Of a stretch of 10,383 nucleotides of DNA, positions 1 to 6,397 are shown one piece after another. The translations under genes and the position numbers were made by a program. This stretch comes from JBDREA01 sp043820265. GTDB lineage: Archaea > Altiarchaeota > Altiarchaeia > IMC4 > JBDREA01. A model generated the notes under the pieces. It ran no database searches. It was not told the DNA's origin and saw only the letters and a list, made by a program, of their open reading frames with translations. Every line of letters begins with the position of its first letter. Within the stretch, counting starts at the first letter, position 1. Where the stretch lies: the NCBI GenBank assembly GCA_043820265.1, contig JBDREA010000148.1, positions 1-10,383 of the forward strand, given 5' to 3'.

Positions 1-2
1 AG

Positions 3-929
3 GTGGTGGAGAAGGTAGGGGTGACACTTCCAACAAGCATTCAATCAAAACTAAAAAATCGACGTGCTTGGTCTTTAAGTTTAATTAAAGACCGCATCAG
101 ACAACGTAGGGAAAATGAAGGAGGCTCTGATTCCACTCCGAGGACTAGACCAGATTCCCCCAGTGATCCAGGTGATGTTTTACCTGGAGATGAATGGAAA
201 GTTAAAACAGGTCACAGGGATGCTGCTCAAGATGCTAGACATAGTACTCGTCCGGCATCTGGAGGAGTACCTCCCTTAGAGGGGGAATCTAGAGGAACTG
301 GAAGGATACAAAGGATAATCAATAAATTTACAATCGATAGATACTCTCGCAAGGAAAAGGAAGAGGCGGGAAAGGACGCACTCCAACTATTAATTACCTC
401 CGATTTGTTCACCCCCAATTTGGTAAAAGCACTCACCGAAACGCTTGCATCTGACAACTCCTCGAAAAAGACTCGTGAATATGCTGCTAGTTGTTTAGCG
501 GCAATTGATCACCATGGTAGATGGGATCTCATGAACGAACAATCCCACAGGGCAATTCTTAAGGGCCTAACTGACTCATCTACGACAAAAGAGACTAAAA
601 GAAAATGTATGTTTATGATATGGCAGATGGATAAGAAAAACGTTGGGTGGATGGATATGCGAGAAGAAACCGACGAACTCTCAAAAGTTTTAATGTCCAA
701 GAAATTTGCCTACCGATCTAGGGATGGATTTATTAAACTGGAAGCTTTCTGGGTGCTTATGAATCGAATACCCGAAAATCCTGAATGTGCCACTCAGAAT
801 ACGGTAGATGTGCTAAAAAGAATAGGATCCTCCAAGCGGATTGGATGGCGGTATTCTGATAGAAAAAAATCAACCGCTAACGACCTCCTAGACGTTCTCA
901 CTGAGGAACGACTCGATCTAGAAATTTAA
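3..929 (+). CDS. Unrecognised protein with C-terminal helical (HEAT-like) repeats
   Basis: The reading frame is open from the first bases of the window, so the true start may lie upstream. The first in-window starts are tandem GTG codons at 3 and 6. The product (up to 308 residues) has two parts. Residues about 30-105 are Lys/Arg/Pro/Ser/Asp-rich and look disordered. The C-terminal two thirds is helical, with spacing reminiscent of HEAT/armadillo repeats: segments such as NLVKALTETLASDNSSKKTR and HRAILKGLTDSSTTKETKRK each read as helix, then a polar turn and a charged helix. No catalytic motif, signal peptide or membrane segment is visible. It converges on the exonuclease gene with 29 T-rich bases between the two stops. 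The HEAT-like reading is inference from pattern only; a scaffolding or protein-protein role would follow, but no function is assigned. Confidence 0.6.
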   Translation: MVEKVGVTLPTSIQSKLKNRRAWSLSLIKDRIRQRRENEGGSDSTPRTRPDSPSDPGDVLPGDEWKVKTGHRDAAQDARHSTRPASGGVPPLEGESRGTGRIQRIINKFTIDRYSRKEKEEAGKDALQLLITSDLFTPNLVKALTETLASDNSSKKTREYAASCLAAIDHHGRWDLMNEQSHRAILKGLTDSSTTKETKRKCMFMIWQMDKKNVGWMDMREETDELSKVLMSKKFAYRSRDGFIKLEAFWVLMNRIPENPECATQNTVDVLKRIGSSKRIGWRYSDRKKSTANDLLDVLTEERLDLEI

Positions 930-958
930 AGTAGAGATAAAATTTCAGATTTTCGTTT

Positions 959-1732
959 TTATTTTCTCATCACTTCTTTTTTCAGTTTCTCGTATCCGTA
1001 TTCCATGAGTGTTTTTAGGTTTTCGATGTCTTCTTGGTTGTATTTTATTAGTAGGTCGAGTGCGGATTTGCCTCGGTAATCAATTCCATTGCATTTGTAC
1101 CATTTGTTTTGCTTGTAGGCTTTCCAGAGATAGACTGCGTCCAGTCCTGTGGTTCCAGCGGTTTCTCGTCCGATTCCCAGTTGTCGTTCGATTTTTTTTA
1201 GTCCACCTGTGTGTCCAAGTCTTGAGAGGACGAATCTTAGATCGATGTGGGCTTGGTGGAATTGGATTCCCATTGACGAGTTTAGAAAGGGAAGGTCGAA
1301 GCAGGCTCCGTTGAAGGTGACGAGGAGGTCGAATCGGTCGAGTGCTTTTTCTAGTTTGCCGAGGTTTTTCCCGTTGATGTAGGCCTTCGACTTTTTCCCA
1401 TCAAATAATCCCACCACAGTCACATCGTGGTAATCCGGCGACAAACCAGTGGTTTCGATGTCCAAAAAACAGGCTGAATCCTTGAATTCGGGATAGATCC
1501 TCCACATCTCAGATGGAGGGAAGTAATTCTTGAAGAATGTTATGTCTTTTTTCTTAAGCCGGGTCTGGGATTTTTTTATGTGGGAGGAGATCTTTTTCTT
1601 TTTTTGATTTGAGATGGGAAGTTCACTATTCGAGGAGAGAAAGTCGTCCCAGCACATTATCTTGTTTTCCCAGAGAAGCCGCTCAGTTTGGGCCCCAATC
1701 GTAGGTACGTGGATGAAAGAGTTACTGAGCAT
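959..1732 (-). CDS. DnaQ-like 3'-5' exonuclease, YprB / RNase H-like_2 family
   Basis: The 257-residue product carries the three exonuclease motifs of the DEDDy/RNase H-like fold: ExoI DIETTGL (D91, E93), ExoII FNGACFDLPFL (N141, D146), and ExoIII YNQEDIENL (Y231, D235). HIDLRF (H162, D164) and GLKKIERQLGI are also typical of the YprB-type family (Pfam RNase_H_2). Two-metal-ion 3'-5' hydrolysis of DNA or RNA is expected; the substrate is unknown. The N-terminal segment SFIHVPTIGAQTERLLW, followed by IMCWDDF, matches the family's usual lead-in (a helix-hairpin-helix-like 'hipGIGxxxExxLW...W.df' element). This supports ATG 1732 over the internal ATG. No Shine-Dalgarno site is evident; a weak TATA-like TTTTTAGG lies about 20-25 bases upstream, compatible with a leaderless transcript. 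The gene stands alone, convergent with the upstream gene. Confidence 0.88.
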   Translation of the reverse strand: MLSNSFIHVPTIGAQTERLLWENKIMCWDDFLSSNSELPISNQKKKKISSHIKKSQTRLKKKDITFFKNYFPPSEMWRIYPEFKDSACFLDIETTGLSPDYHDVTVVGLFDGKKSKAYINGKNLGKLEKALDRFDLLVTFNGACFDLPFLNSSMGIQFHQAHIDLRFVLSRLGHTGGLKKIERQLGIGRETAGTTGLDAVYLWKAYKQNKWYKCNGIDYRGKSALDLLIKYNQEDIENLKTLMEYGYEKLKKEVMRK

Positions 1733-1788
1733 GCCAACATATGGGAGGACAACCTAAAAAGGGAAGTGAGTGAGCGAGTGAAAATTAT

Positions 1789-1852
1789 CGTGTGAACTAC
1801 CGTCGGTTAATTCCATGATGCCACAGGTCTAATAACCGGCGGTAGTTACACG
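1789..1852. repeat. Long inverted repeat: 20-bp hairpin with 23-base loop
   Basis: Bases 1789-1809 pair with 1833-1852: CGTGT/ACACG, a single bulged G at 1794, then fifteen further pairs including one G-T (G.U) at 1803/1839. The loop is 1810-1832. Because the G-T pair and the bulge are tolerated in RNA read from the plus strand, a transcribed structure is as likely as a DNA cruciform. A long imperfect palindrome of this kind is typical of the ends of IS200/IS605-type elements and their palindrome-associated non-autonomous derivatives, but no transposase or TnpB gene is present in the window. No T-tract follows, so it does not resemble a terminator. Confidence 0.75.
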
Positions 1853-1853
1853 C

Positions 1854-2004
1854 AAATTTTCCACCCCACAACGAATTCCTCCAAGGAACTCGTGTGCATG
1901 AAAACGAAGCTATTCGTTGCATCGGTCAACGCTAGGAAATCCTTCTGGATTTCCTGCGCACATGAACGGCTACGCCGTTCATAGTGTAGACCGGTGGAAA
2001 ATTT
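1854..2004. other. Multibranched inverted-repeat island; candidate structured RNA or IS200/IS605-type relic
   Basis: A perfect 12-bp stem (1854-1865 with 1993-2004) closes a region packed with hairpins. 1871-1880 pairs with 1884-1893 (9 bp, one A/C mismatch). 1903-1908 pairs with 1913-1918 (6 bp, GCTA loop), or alternatively 1915-1919 with 1927-1931. 1934-1942 pairs with 1947-1955 (perfect 9 bp, TTCT loop, extendable to 12 by CGC/GCG). 1962-1970 pairs with 1974-1982 (perfect 9 bp, TAC loop, extendable by CAC/GTG). No convincing open reading frame covers it, and no tRNA or rRNA signature is present. Together with the 1789-1852 hairpin it fills most of the 307-base gap between the exonuclease and carS. 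It could be a small RNA, an omega-RNA-like end of a decayed TnpB element, or a MITE. The pairing is seen directly; the identity is inferred. Confidence 0.6.
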
Positions 2005-2008
2005 AGCG

Positions 2009-2018
2009 TTTTTATTTT
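2009..2018 (+). promoter_or_regulatory. Candidate TATA box for carS
   Basis: The T/A-rich GTTTTTATTTTCC stretch lies 22-31 bases before ATG 2040. In archaea this spacing places transcription start at or next to the ATG, so the mRNA would be leaderless. There is no Shine-Dalgarno-like purine tract before either ATG 2040 or the upstream TTG 2022, which agrees with this. It sits immediately after the closing stem of the inverted-repeat island. Confidence 0.4.
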
Positions 2019-2039
2019 CCTTTGACCATTTTCTTCACT

Positions 2040-2603
2040 ATGTGGGATGTTGTCGTTGCTGCGCTTTGGTTCATTTTACCTGCTTGGGTAGCCAACTCAT
2101 TTGCAATAAATGTTTCCGGAATCGGGTTTCTAAAGAGGTATGGCTATCCGATCGATGGAGACAGGACATGGAGGAACCGCAGAGTCCTTGGGGACGGGAA
2201 AACCTGGAGGGGATTCTTTGGGGGGGTGTTTTTTGCATTGTTAGTGGGATTAATTCAGGCATCCAATCAGCTAAGAGCAGAGAGCTGGTACGTTGAAACT
2301 TTCCCAGTTGCATCCTTTTCTCTAATCGAGATGACAGTTCCACTCGCATTTGCTTTGGGCCTGGGTGCGATGTTAGGTGACATGGCGGGCAGCTTCATAA
2401 AAAGACAGAGTGGATTGGACCGAGGAGCACCGGTGCCACTACTTGATCAGCTCGACTACATTTTTGGTTCCTTTGTCTTTTCGATTCCATTTGTCACAAT
2501 TCCCCTGTCACTTTTCTTCTGGATTCTTATCGTCACCGTCCCAGTACATGTTGCGGCAAACATTTTCGCATGGTTGATAAAATTAAAGAAGGTGCCTTGG
2601 TGA
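2040..2603 (+). CDS. carS: CDP-archaeol synthase
   Basis: This integral membrane enzyme (187 residues) activates 2,3-bis-geranylgeranyl-glycerophosphate (unsaturated archaeal phosphatidate) with CTP, giving CDP-archaeol before head-group addition in archaeal ether-lipid synthesis. Family signatures are clear: LPAWVANS (residues 13-20), YPIDG (36-40), GDGKTWRGFFGG (51-62), GAMLGDMAGSFIKR (109-122) and LLDQLDY (134-140). Hydrophobic helices lie at about 1-20, 58-75, 97-118 and 140-180. ATG 2040 is chosen because the hydrophobic N-terminal helix begins there and a TATA-like box is correctly placed. An in-frame TTG at 2022 would add six residues. The stop overlaps the GTG of the following flavoprotein gene (GTGA), so the two are probably co-translated and functionally linked in lipid metabolism. 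Confidence 0.95.
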   Translation: MWDVVVAALWFILPAWVANSFAINVSGIGFLKRYGYPIDGDRTWRNRRVLGDGKTWRGFFGGVFFALLVGLIQASNQLRAESWYVETFPVASFSLIEMTVPLAFALGLGAMLGDMAGSFIKRQSGLDRGAPVPLLDQLDYIFGSFVFSIPFVTIPLSLFFWILIVTVPVHVAANIFAWLIKLKKVPW

Positions 2604-3973
2604 GTAAAGTAAAAGACAAATTCGATGCCATCGTCGTGGGGGGTGGGATTAGCGGATTACTCTCAACGCTTGCCTTGTCAAAGGAGGGAAAGAAGGTCCT
2701 GCTTTTGGAAAAGTCCTCTGTTCTGGGGGGAAACTGCAGAACCTATGACGTAGACGGATTTAAAGTCGATACTGCAGTGCATGCGATAACGCACATCGAC
2801 GACGGGCCGGTCACAAGGTTGATGGAAAAATACTTTGACTACTCCCCTGTGTTTCTTCCTTACGGCGGATACTTTGTCCGCGACAGAAACGGCTTTCAGG
2901 AATTCCCCTGGACTGCCCAAGCCTGGGTGAACTTCAAGGTCCTACCTCGAATGGACCGTCTGTCGCTTTTTCAGACTATGGCTTCCGCGCTTGCAATAGC
3001 CACTTTCGATAAAAAGAGCCTGGACATGAGCGTCTATGAGTATCTGAAAAGCTATAATTTCTCAGATAAAACTTGGCGTTTCATCGATACCTTCAGCTAC
3101 TTCATGAGCGGGCTTTCGATGCATGAGACCCCCGCCTGGAGGATGCTTAAGGGGGCGAGGTACCTCGACGAAAACGAGGCAGCCCAATTCGGCCAAAAGA
3201 TGAAGGGCCATATGAACAAGTTCCTTAAGCTCGTCCGGTTTCACGGAGCCTACCACCAGGGCTATCCGAGAAGGGGCATCCAGTCGATAACCGAGTGCGC
3301 TATCCACTCGTTTGCCGAAAAAAAGGTTGAAGTGCACATGGACGAGGAAGTGAAAAAACTGAATCTAACTGACGGGAGAGTGTCTGGAGTGACGACCTCT
3401 AAAGGCTCCTATAAATCGGATAACGTAATTCATTCTGGTTTCGTTAAGGATCTCCCGAAACTTCTTGGATCAGGTGTTTTACCGAAAAGATTCGAGGAAA
3501 ACCTGGACAACCTAAAGCAGAGCGGCTCGCTTACTGTCTGGCTTGGGCTGAAAAAGCCCTATAAGGCGTTCGATTACAAGGGCTCCGAGGTCTGGTTCGA
3601 GGACGGGGAGCCTTTTTGGGCGATGCCGACATCCAACTTTGACCCCTATCTTGCCCCGCAGGGTAAACAGTTGGTCGGGTTTTCGGCTTTTGCGGCCGGA
3701 GACATCGAAGCAAAAAAGAAAAAACTCTTAGAAACAATTCACAGCGTCTACCCGGGCCTCGAAAGACTCGTCGAATTAGAGCACTTCCAGCACATCACTC
3801 CACCCGAGAAGGCTGCTATCAGCTGCGGTGCGACGTTTCCGGATCAGGAGTCTCCAATCAAGGGTCTCTACCTTGTCGGAACAGACACGGACTATCGGAG
3901 CATGGGTGTGACCCGCGCCGCGTTTTCTGTCGAGGCTCTGCTTGAACGTTTGAAAAAGAACAAGATAGTCTGA
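2600..3973 (+). CDS. CrtI/phytoene-desaturase-like FAD oxidoreductase, possible hydroxyarchaeol-type lipid enzyme
   Basis: The 457-residue flavoprotein has an N-terminal Rossmann FAD motif, AIVVGGGISGLLS, with E37 ending the second strand. GGNCRTYDVDGFKVDTAVH follows, as in phytoene-desaturase/prolycopene-isomerase relatives. The C-terminal FAD-contact element is GLYLVGTDTDYRSMGVTRAA. GTG 2600 is preferred: it overlaps the carS stop by four bases and follows AAGGTG at about six bases. ATG 2570 in the same frame would add ten residues inside carS. Known for the family: a phytoene-desaturase homologue of Methanosarcina acetivorans (MA0127) makes hydroxyarchaeol by hydrating a geranylgeranyl chain. 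Coupling to carS makes action on archaeal lipid isoprenoid chains the best inference; carotenoid desaturation or isomerisation is the alternative. It ends 13 bases from the convergent minus-strand gene. Confidence 0.85.
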   Translation: MSKVKDKFDAIVVGGGISGLLSTLALSKEGKKVLLLEKSSVLGGNCRTYDVDGFKVDTAVHAITHIDDGPVTRLMEKYFDYSPVFLPYGGYFVRDRNGFQEFPWTAQAWVNFKVLPRMDRLSLFQTMASALAIATFDKKSLDMSVYEYLKSYNFSDKTWRFIDTFSYFMSGLSMHETPAWRMLKGARYLDENEAAQFGQKMKGHMNKFLKLVRFHGAYHQGYPRRGIQSITECAIHSFAEKKVEVHMDEEVKKLNLTDGRVSGVTTSKGSYKSDNVIHSGFVKDLPKLLGSGVLPKRFEENLDNLKQSGSLTVWLGLKKPYKAFDYKGSEVWFEDGEPFWAMPTSNFDPYLAPQGKQLVGFSAFAAGDIEAKKKKLLETIHSVYPGLERLVELEHFQHITPPEKAAISCGATFPDQESPIKGLYLVGTDTDYRSMGVTRAAFSVEALLERLKKNKIV

Positions 3974-3986
3974 TTTGGCGGCGCTC

Positions 3987-4379
3987 CTAAATTCTTATAA
4001 TCTTTTCTCTGAGGCTGCGCACGTCTGCTGTGAGGTCTCCCTCGACTTTTTTGGCGGTCAACCTGAGCGCACTTTTCTGGTCTGCGTGGACTGTGATGTT
4101 TAAGCCGTGGGGGTCGCTTAGAAGTAGTCCGTCTGCGACCTTCGAGAGGGTTATACCTGAGATATTGGTGTATGGCACGATGCTTGTATCTTCAAGAAAG
4201 CCTTTAAGTACAGTCCAGGGTATTACTGCGCTTCTTTTGGATTCTTCGTCGTGAAAGGAAACCGACTTGATCCTTTTTTCGAGGTCTGCGGTGTATTCAA
4301 ACCTAAATGCCGCTGTATAATTTCGATCCCACTTGTTTATCCCGCGGGTAAAATGGACTATTGTCACCTCAACATACAC
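3987..4379 (-). CDS. Protein of unknown function, 130 residues
   Basis: Not recognised. The product is soluble, with no signal peptide or membrane segment. Its pattern suggests alternating beta strands: YVEVTIVHFTRG, AAFRFEY, SGITLSKV, GLLLSDPHGLNITVHA and SALRLTAKK. A short basic helix, SLREKIIRI, is at the C terminus. The start is uncertain. GTG 4379 follows AAGGGGA directly, too close for a good Shine-Dalgarno spacing, while GTG 4367 sits about ten bases from the same purine tract. A TATA-like ATTTTAAAC lies about 26-32 bases before 4379, which would suit a leaderless GTG start. It is the last of three co-oriented minus-strand genes, separated by 109 bases from the one upstream, so it probably has its own promoter. 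Confidence 0.65.
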   Translation of the reverse strand: MYVEVTIVHFTRGINKWDRNYTAAFRFEYTADLEKRIKSVSFHDEESKRSAVIPWTVLKGFLEDTSIVPYTNISGITLSKVADGLLLSDPHGLNITVHADQKSALRLTAKKVEGDLTADVRSLREKIIRI

Positions 4380-4488
4380 TCCCCTTAACCTATGGGAAGG
4401 AATGTTTAAAATTTGATTAAAAGAAGAGAAAGTAAGAGAGCGGTGGATAAATGGTTAGGTCTTCTTCGTTTTTTATGTAATAAATAAA

Positions 4489-4899
4489 TTACGGTCTTTT
4501 ATCATACCATACGTAACAAAGAATAGGTCTTTCTTCAGTTCCTATGGGTGGTTTCACGCATCTGTATCTTTTCATTTGAGTTGGGAGTTTTTCGCAGTAG
4601 AGTTCCATTTCATCTGCTATCATCCTGTATTGTTTCTGCTTCCATCTGTCACATTCTTTTTTTTCGAGTTCTTCTGTCCATGTAAGGTTCTTCAATACAA
4701 ACTCTGGGCAGTCGATTTCCCGAGAAAGCGAATCCTCAAGTATAAGGCATTTTTCAAGCTGATAATGCTCCAGTTTTTCATATGTTGAGTCACGAACAAG
4801 AACTGCACCATACAATCCGTATCCGAGGACTAAGCCTGAGACAAGGACAAAAAGGATCAATGCCTCCCTCAGTAAGATTTTAAATTGTCTCCTGGCCAC
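4489..4899 (-). CDS. Membrane-anchored six-cysteine protein of unknown function
   Basis: The 136-residue product has a basic N terminus (MARRQFKILLR), then one hydrophobic helix at about residues 12-35 that should anchor it, with the rest on the outer face. The exported part is charged and holds six cysteines (51, 64, 83, 102, 114, 128), an even number that could form three disulfides or bind metal. No family is recognised. GTG 4899 is the chosen start: AGGGGAA lies about eight bases upstream, a good Shine-Dalgarno placement, and the anchor begins soon after. It lies 77 bases downstream of the larger surface-protein gene in the same direction. An A/T-rich TATA-like element at 4945-4957 could give it its own transcript. 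Confidence 0.7.
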   Translation of the reverse strand: MARRQFKILLREALILFVLVSGLVLGYGLYGAVLVRDSTYEKLEHYQLEKCLILEDSLSREIDCPEFVLKNLTWTEELEKKECDRWKQKQYRMIADEMELYCEKLPTQMKRYRCVKPPIGTEERPILCYVWYDKRP

Positions 4900-4944
4900 T
4901 TAAAATTCCCCTAATAGTAAATAGAACCTGGGATTATGTTCTAA

Positions 4945-4957
4945 AAAATATAAAAAA
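4945..4957 (-). promoter_or_regulatory. Candidate TATA element / T-rich terminator between surface-protein genes
   Basis: On the minus strand this reads TTTTATATTTTTT, between the stop of the 282-residue surface protein and the GTG of the six-cysteine protein. As a TATA box it predicts a start near 4924 and a leader of about 25 bases that includes the AGGGGAA ribosome site. The same T-rich run could equally terminate the upstream transcript, since archaeal terminators are often plain T tracts. The two readings cannot be separated by eye. Confidence 0.35.
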
Positions 4958-4976
4958 ATTAGAAGTTGATTCTTTT

Positions 4977-5825
4977 TTAGAGCAGTCCTTTTTCCCTCAT
5001 TTCTCCTGTCGCCGAGTTTTCGTTTCTAACGTCGACTTGGAGCCACTGGCTGAATCTCTCCTTTTGGCCGGTTTCGGCGGTAAATAGGATGAATTGGCTG
5101 TCCGCTATCATCCCGGGTCTCACGTTCACTGTGACGTTTCGGCTTTTTCCCGCTCCCAGATCGAAGGTGACAGGCATGCTTTGAAGTACTCTTTTGTTCG
5201 GTAAAAGCGCCATGACCTGCACGCGTTTGGCTTCATCTTCGCCTATGTTTATTATCGTCAGCATGAATCCCTGGGAGTCAGTGTAGAGGGGGATAATCGG
5301 TGCGTCTGCCTTGAAGACGAGCTCGACACCTGATTCAACGGTTGCAATCGTAGTAGTTATCGGAGGCGAAGATGTGGTGGTCGTGATGGAGGTGGGTGTG
5401 GTGGATTGCGTTGGTGTGGGGGTGGAACTCGTGGTTTCGCCTGCGAGGGTTGTTTCAGTCTGAGGTGCTGTGGTTATTGTCTCAGCTACCTGTGTTGTGG
5501 TTTCGGTTTCGGCGACCGTTGTGGTGGGGGAGGGAGTTACTGGTTTTTCGGCTTCTTTTCCTGCGAATTCGTCGAGGTAGTCACAGAATCCGTTATTGTT
5601 TTCGTCTATACAGCATCCGTCGCTATCGGGGATCTCAGGCCATTCACAATCAAATTCAGGAACTTCTTCCTCTCCTCCTTCCTCCTCCGATTCTCCTCCC
5701 ATGAAGGGGATGTATGAAGTTATATTTCCAAGATATCCGGTATACCAAAGAGTACCTCCAATAATTGCTATGGCAATCAAAAATGAGGCACCTAATACAA
5801 TGGCTTGGTTTCTGTCGATGTCCAT
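4977..5825 (-). CDS. Membrane-anchored surface protein: Cys/Ca-loop module, Thr-rich linker, Ig-like domain
   Basis: The 282 residues fall into clear regions. There is an N-terminal membrane helix (about 8-28) and an acidic Glu-rich stretch (45-58). A cysteine module with C60, C71, C72 and C81 contains DENNNGFCD (74-82), whose D-x-N-x-N-G-x-x-D spacing resembles an EF-hand/dockerin-type calcium loop. A Thr/Ser/Pro-rich linker (98-163) is probably extended and glycosylated. The C-terminal beta domain (168-268; VELVFKADAPIIPLYTDSQG, INIGEDEAKRVQV, AGKSRNVTVNV) resembles CARDB/Ig-like folds. It is likely displayed on the outer face of the cytoplasmic membrane; the ligand is unknown. ATG 5825 lies about 30 bases after a strong TATA box with almost no leader. 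Similar 'CCxDENxNG' modules recur in archaeal surface proteins. Confidence 0.8.
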   Translation of the reverse strand: MDIDRNQAIVLGASFLIAIAIIGGTLWYTGYLGNITSYIPFMGGESEEEGGEEEVPEFDCEWPEIPDSDGCCIDENNNGFCDYLDEFAGKEAEKPVTPSPTTTVAETETTTQVAETITTAPQTETTLAGETTSSTPTPTQSTTPTSITTTTSSPPITTTIATVESGVELVFKADAPIIPLYTDSQGFMLTIINIGEDEAKRVQVMALLPNKRVLQSMPVTFDLGAGKSRNVTVNVRPGMIADSQFILFTAETGQKERFSQWLQVDVRNENSATGEMREKGLL

Positions 5826-5850
5826 ATGGTATTTCTATTTTCCCTGAATG

Positions 5851-5859
5851 ATTATATAT
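5851..5859 (-). promoter_or_regulatory. TATA box for the 282-residue surface protein
   Basis: The minus-strand sequence CGATATATAATC is a strong archaeal TATA match centred about 30 bases before ATG 5825. This predicts a start within a few bases of the ATG and an essentially leaderless mRNA. No purine-rich ribosome site lies close to the ATG. Confidence 0.6.
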
Positions 5860-5911
5860 CGATTAGAATTGGATTTAGAAAAAAGCGTTTGAAATAGGGT
5901 AATTTTTTAAT

Positions 5912-6326
5912 CTATTTTTTGGATCCGAATTGTTTTGGGTTTTCTATTCTGAATTTGCTACAGAGGTCGCAGTAGTCTAGATGTTTTCCGTCGTACATCC
6001 ATTTGTTTCCCCAGTCTCTAAGGCACTCAATGATAGTTCTCAGGTCTTTTCCTTTAGGTGTGATTTCGTATTCTACTCTGACAGGTGTTTCTTGGGCGTG
6101 GACTTTCCTTTTTATCAGGTCGTTTGCCTCCATTTCCTTCAGTCTTTGGGAGAGGACTTTGGGGGTGATGTCTACGAGGGCTCTTTGAATCTGGTTGTAT
6201 CTTTTTTTTATCTCCTTGGCAGATAAGCTCAGATAGTATGCTCAATGTCCAGCGTTTTCCTAGAATATGCAGTGCTTTTGTGCAGGGGCAGTTGGCTCTT
6301 ATCTCTTTGTAGTCCAAGTCCTTCAT
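5912..6326 (-). pseudogene. HxlR-family winged-helix regulator, frame broken at an A8 run
   Basis: ATG 6326 opens a typical HxlR start: CPCTKALHILGKRWTLSILSELICQGD, with C13 at the position of the conserved redox Cys of this family. The frame then breaks at eight consecutive A residues (plus-strand T run 6202-6209). Continuing in the next frame gives the expected recognition and wing region: RYNQIQRALVDITPKVLSQR, LKEMEANDLIKRKVH, TPVRVEYEITPKGKDLR, ending at 5912. Removing one A restores a 137-residue protein of normal family length. Unbroken, it would bind DNA as a dimer and sense quinone, aldehyde or oxidative stress through Cys. An extra CDLC motif near the C terminus could bind metal. Uncorrected, translation gives a 90-residue product lacking the wing. 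Cause may be mutation, assembly error or transcriptional slippage on A8. It is divergent from the HMA/MerT/molybdoenzyme operon. Confidence 0.85.
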
Positions 6327-6397
6327 GGTACTATCATAGAAGGAACTAGTATATATAAATAATCAAGTATCAATAGTATAGTGATAAGGTGTTTTCC
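6327..6397. promoter_or_regulatory. Shared divergent promoter between the HxlR regulator and the HMA operon
   Basis: A near-symmetric TATA element, TATATATAAAT (6350-6360), can serve both strands. On the minus strand it lies about 27-30 bases before ATG 6326, a leaderless start. On the plus strand it predicts a start near 6380, followed by ribosome site AAGGTG (6386-6391) six bases before ATG 6398. Three AGTAT motifs begin at 6348, 6366 and 6375, that is at multiples of nine bases, and one TACT lies at 6329. HxlR operators are usually built of TACT/AGTA half-sites, so these are operator candidates, though the spacing is not the classical TACT-N7-AGTA. Autoregulation plus control of the operon is inferred from the divergent layout. 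Confidence 0.55.

Noticed and set aside
1934..1982. Two perfect 9-bp hairpins as intrinsic terminators
   Set aside because: Neither is followed by a T tract, no plus-strand gene ends just upstream, and they sit inside a larger closing stem.
1789..2008. tRNA, rRNA or RNase P RNA gene
   Set aside because: No T-loop GGTTCRA, no CCA-stem geometry and no recognisable conserved core of these RNAs.
5396..5717. Plus-strand reading frames opposite the surface-protein gene
   Set aside because: They are shadows of the Thr/Glu-rich codons of the minus-strand gene, with implausible Trp/Arg/Phe/Leu-rich composition.
6195..6215. Programmed -1 ribosomal frameshift on the A-AAA-AAG heptamer in the HxlR gene
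   Set aside because: A -1 slip leads to a quick TAG stop; joining the two HxlR halves needs a +1 change (loss of one A), so only slippage, an error or a mutation fits.
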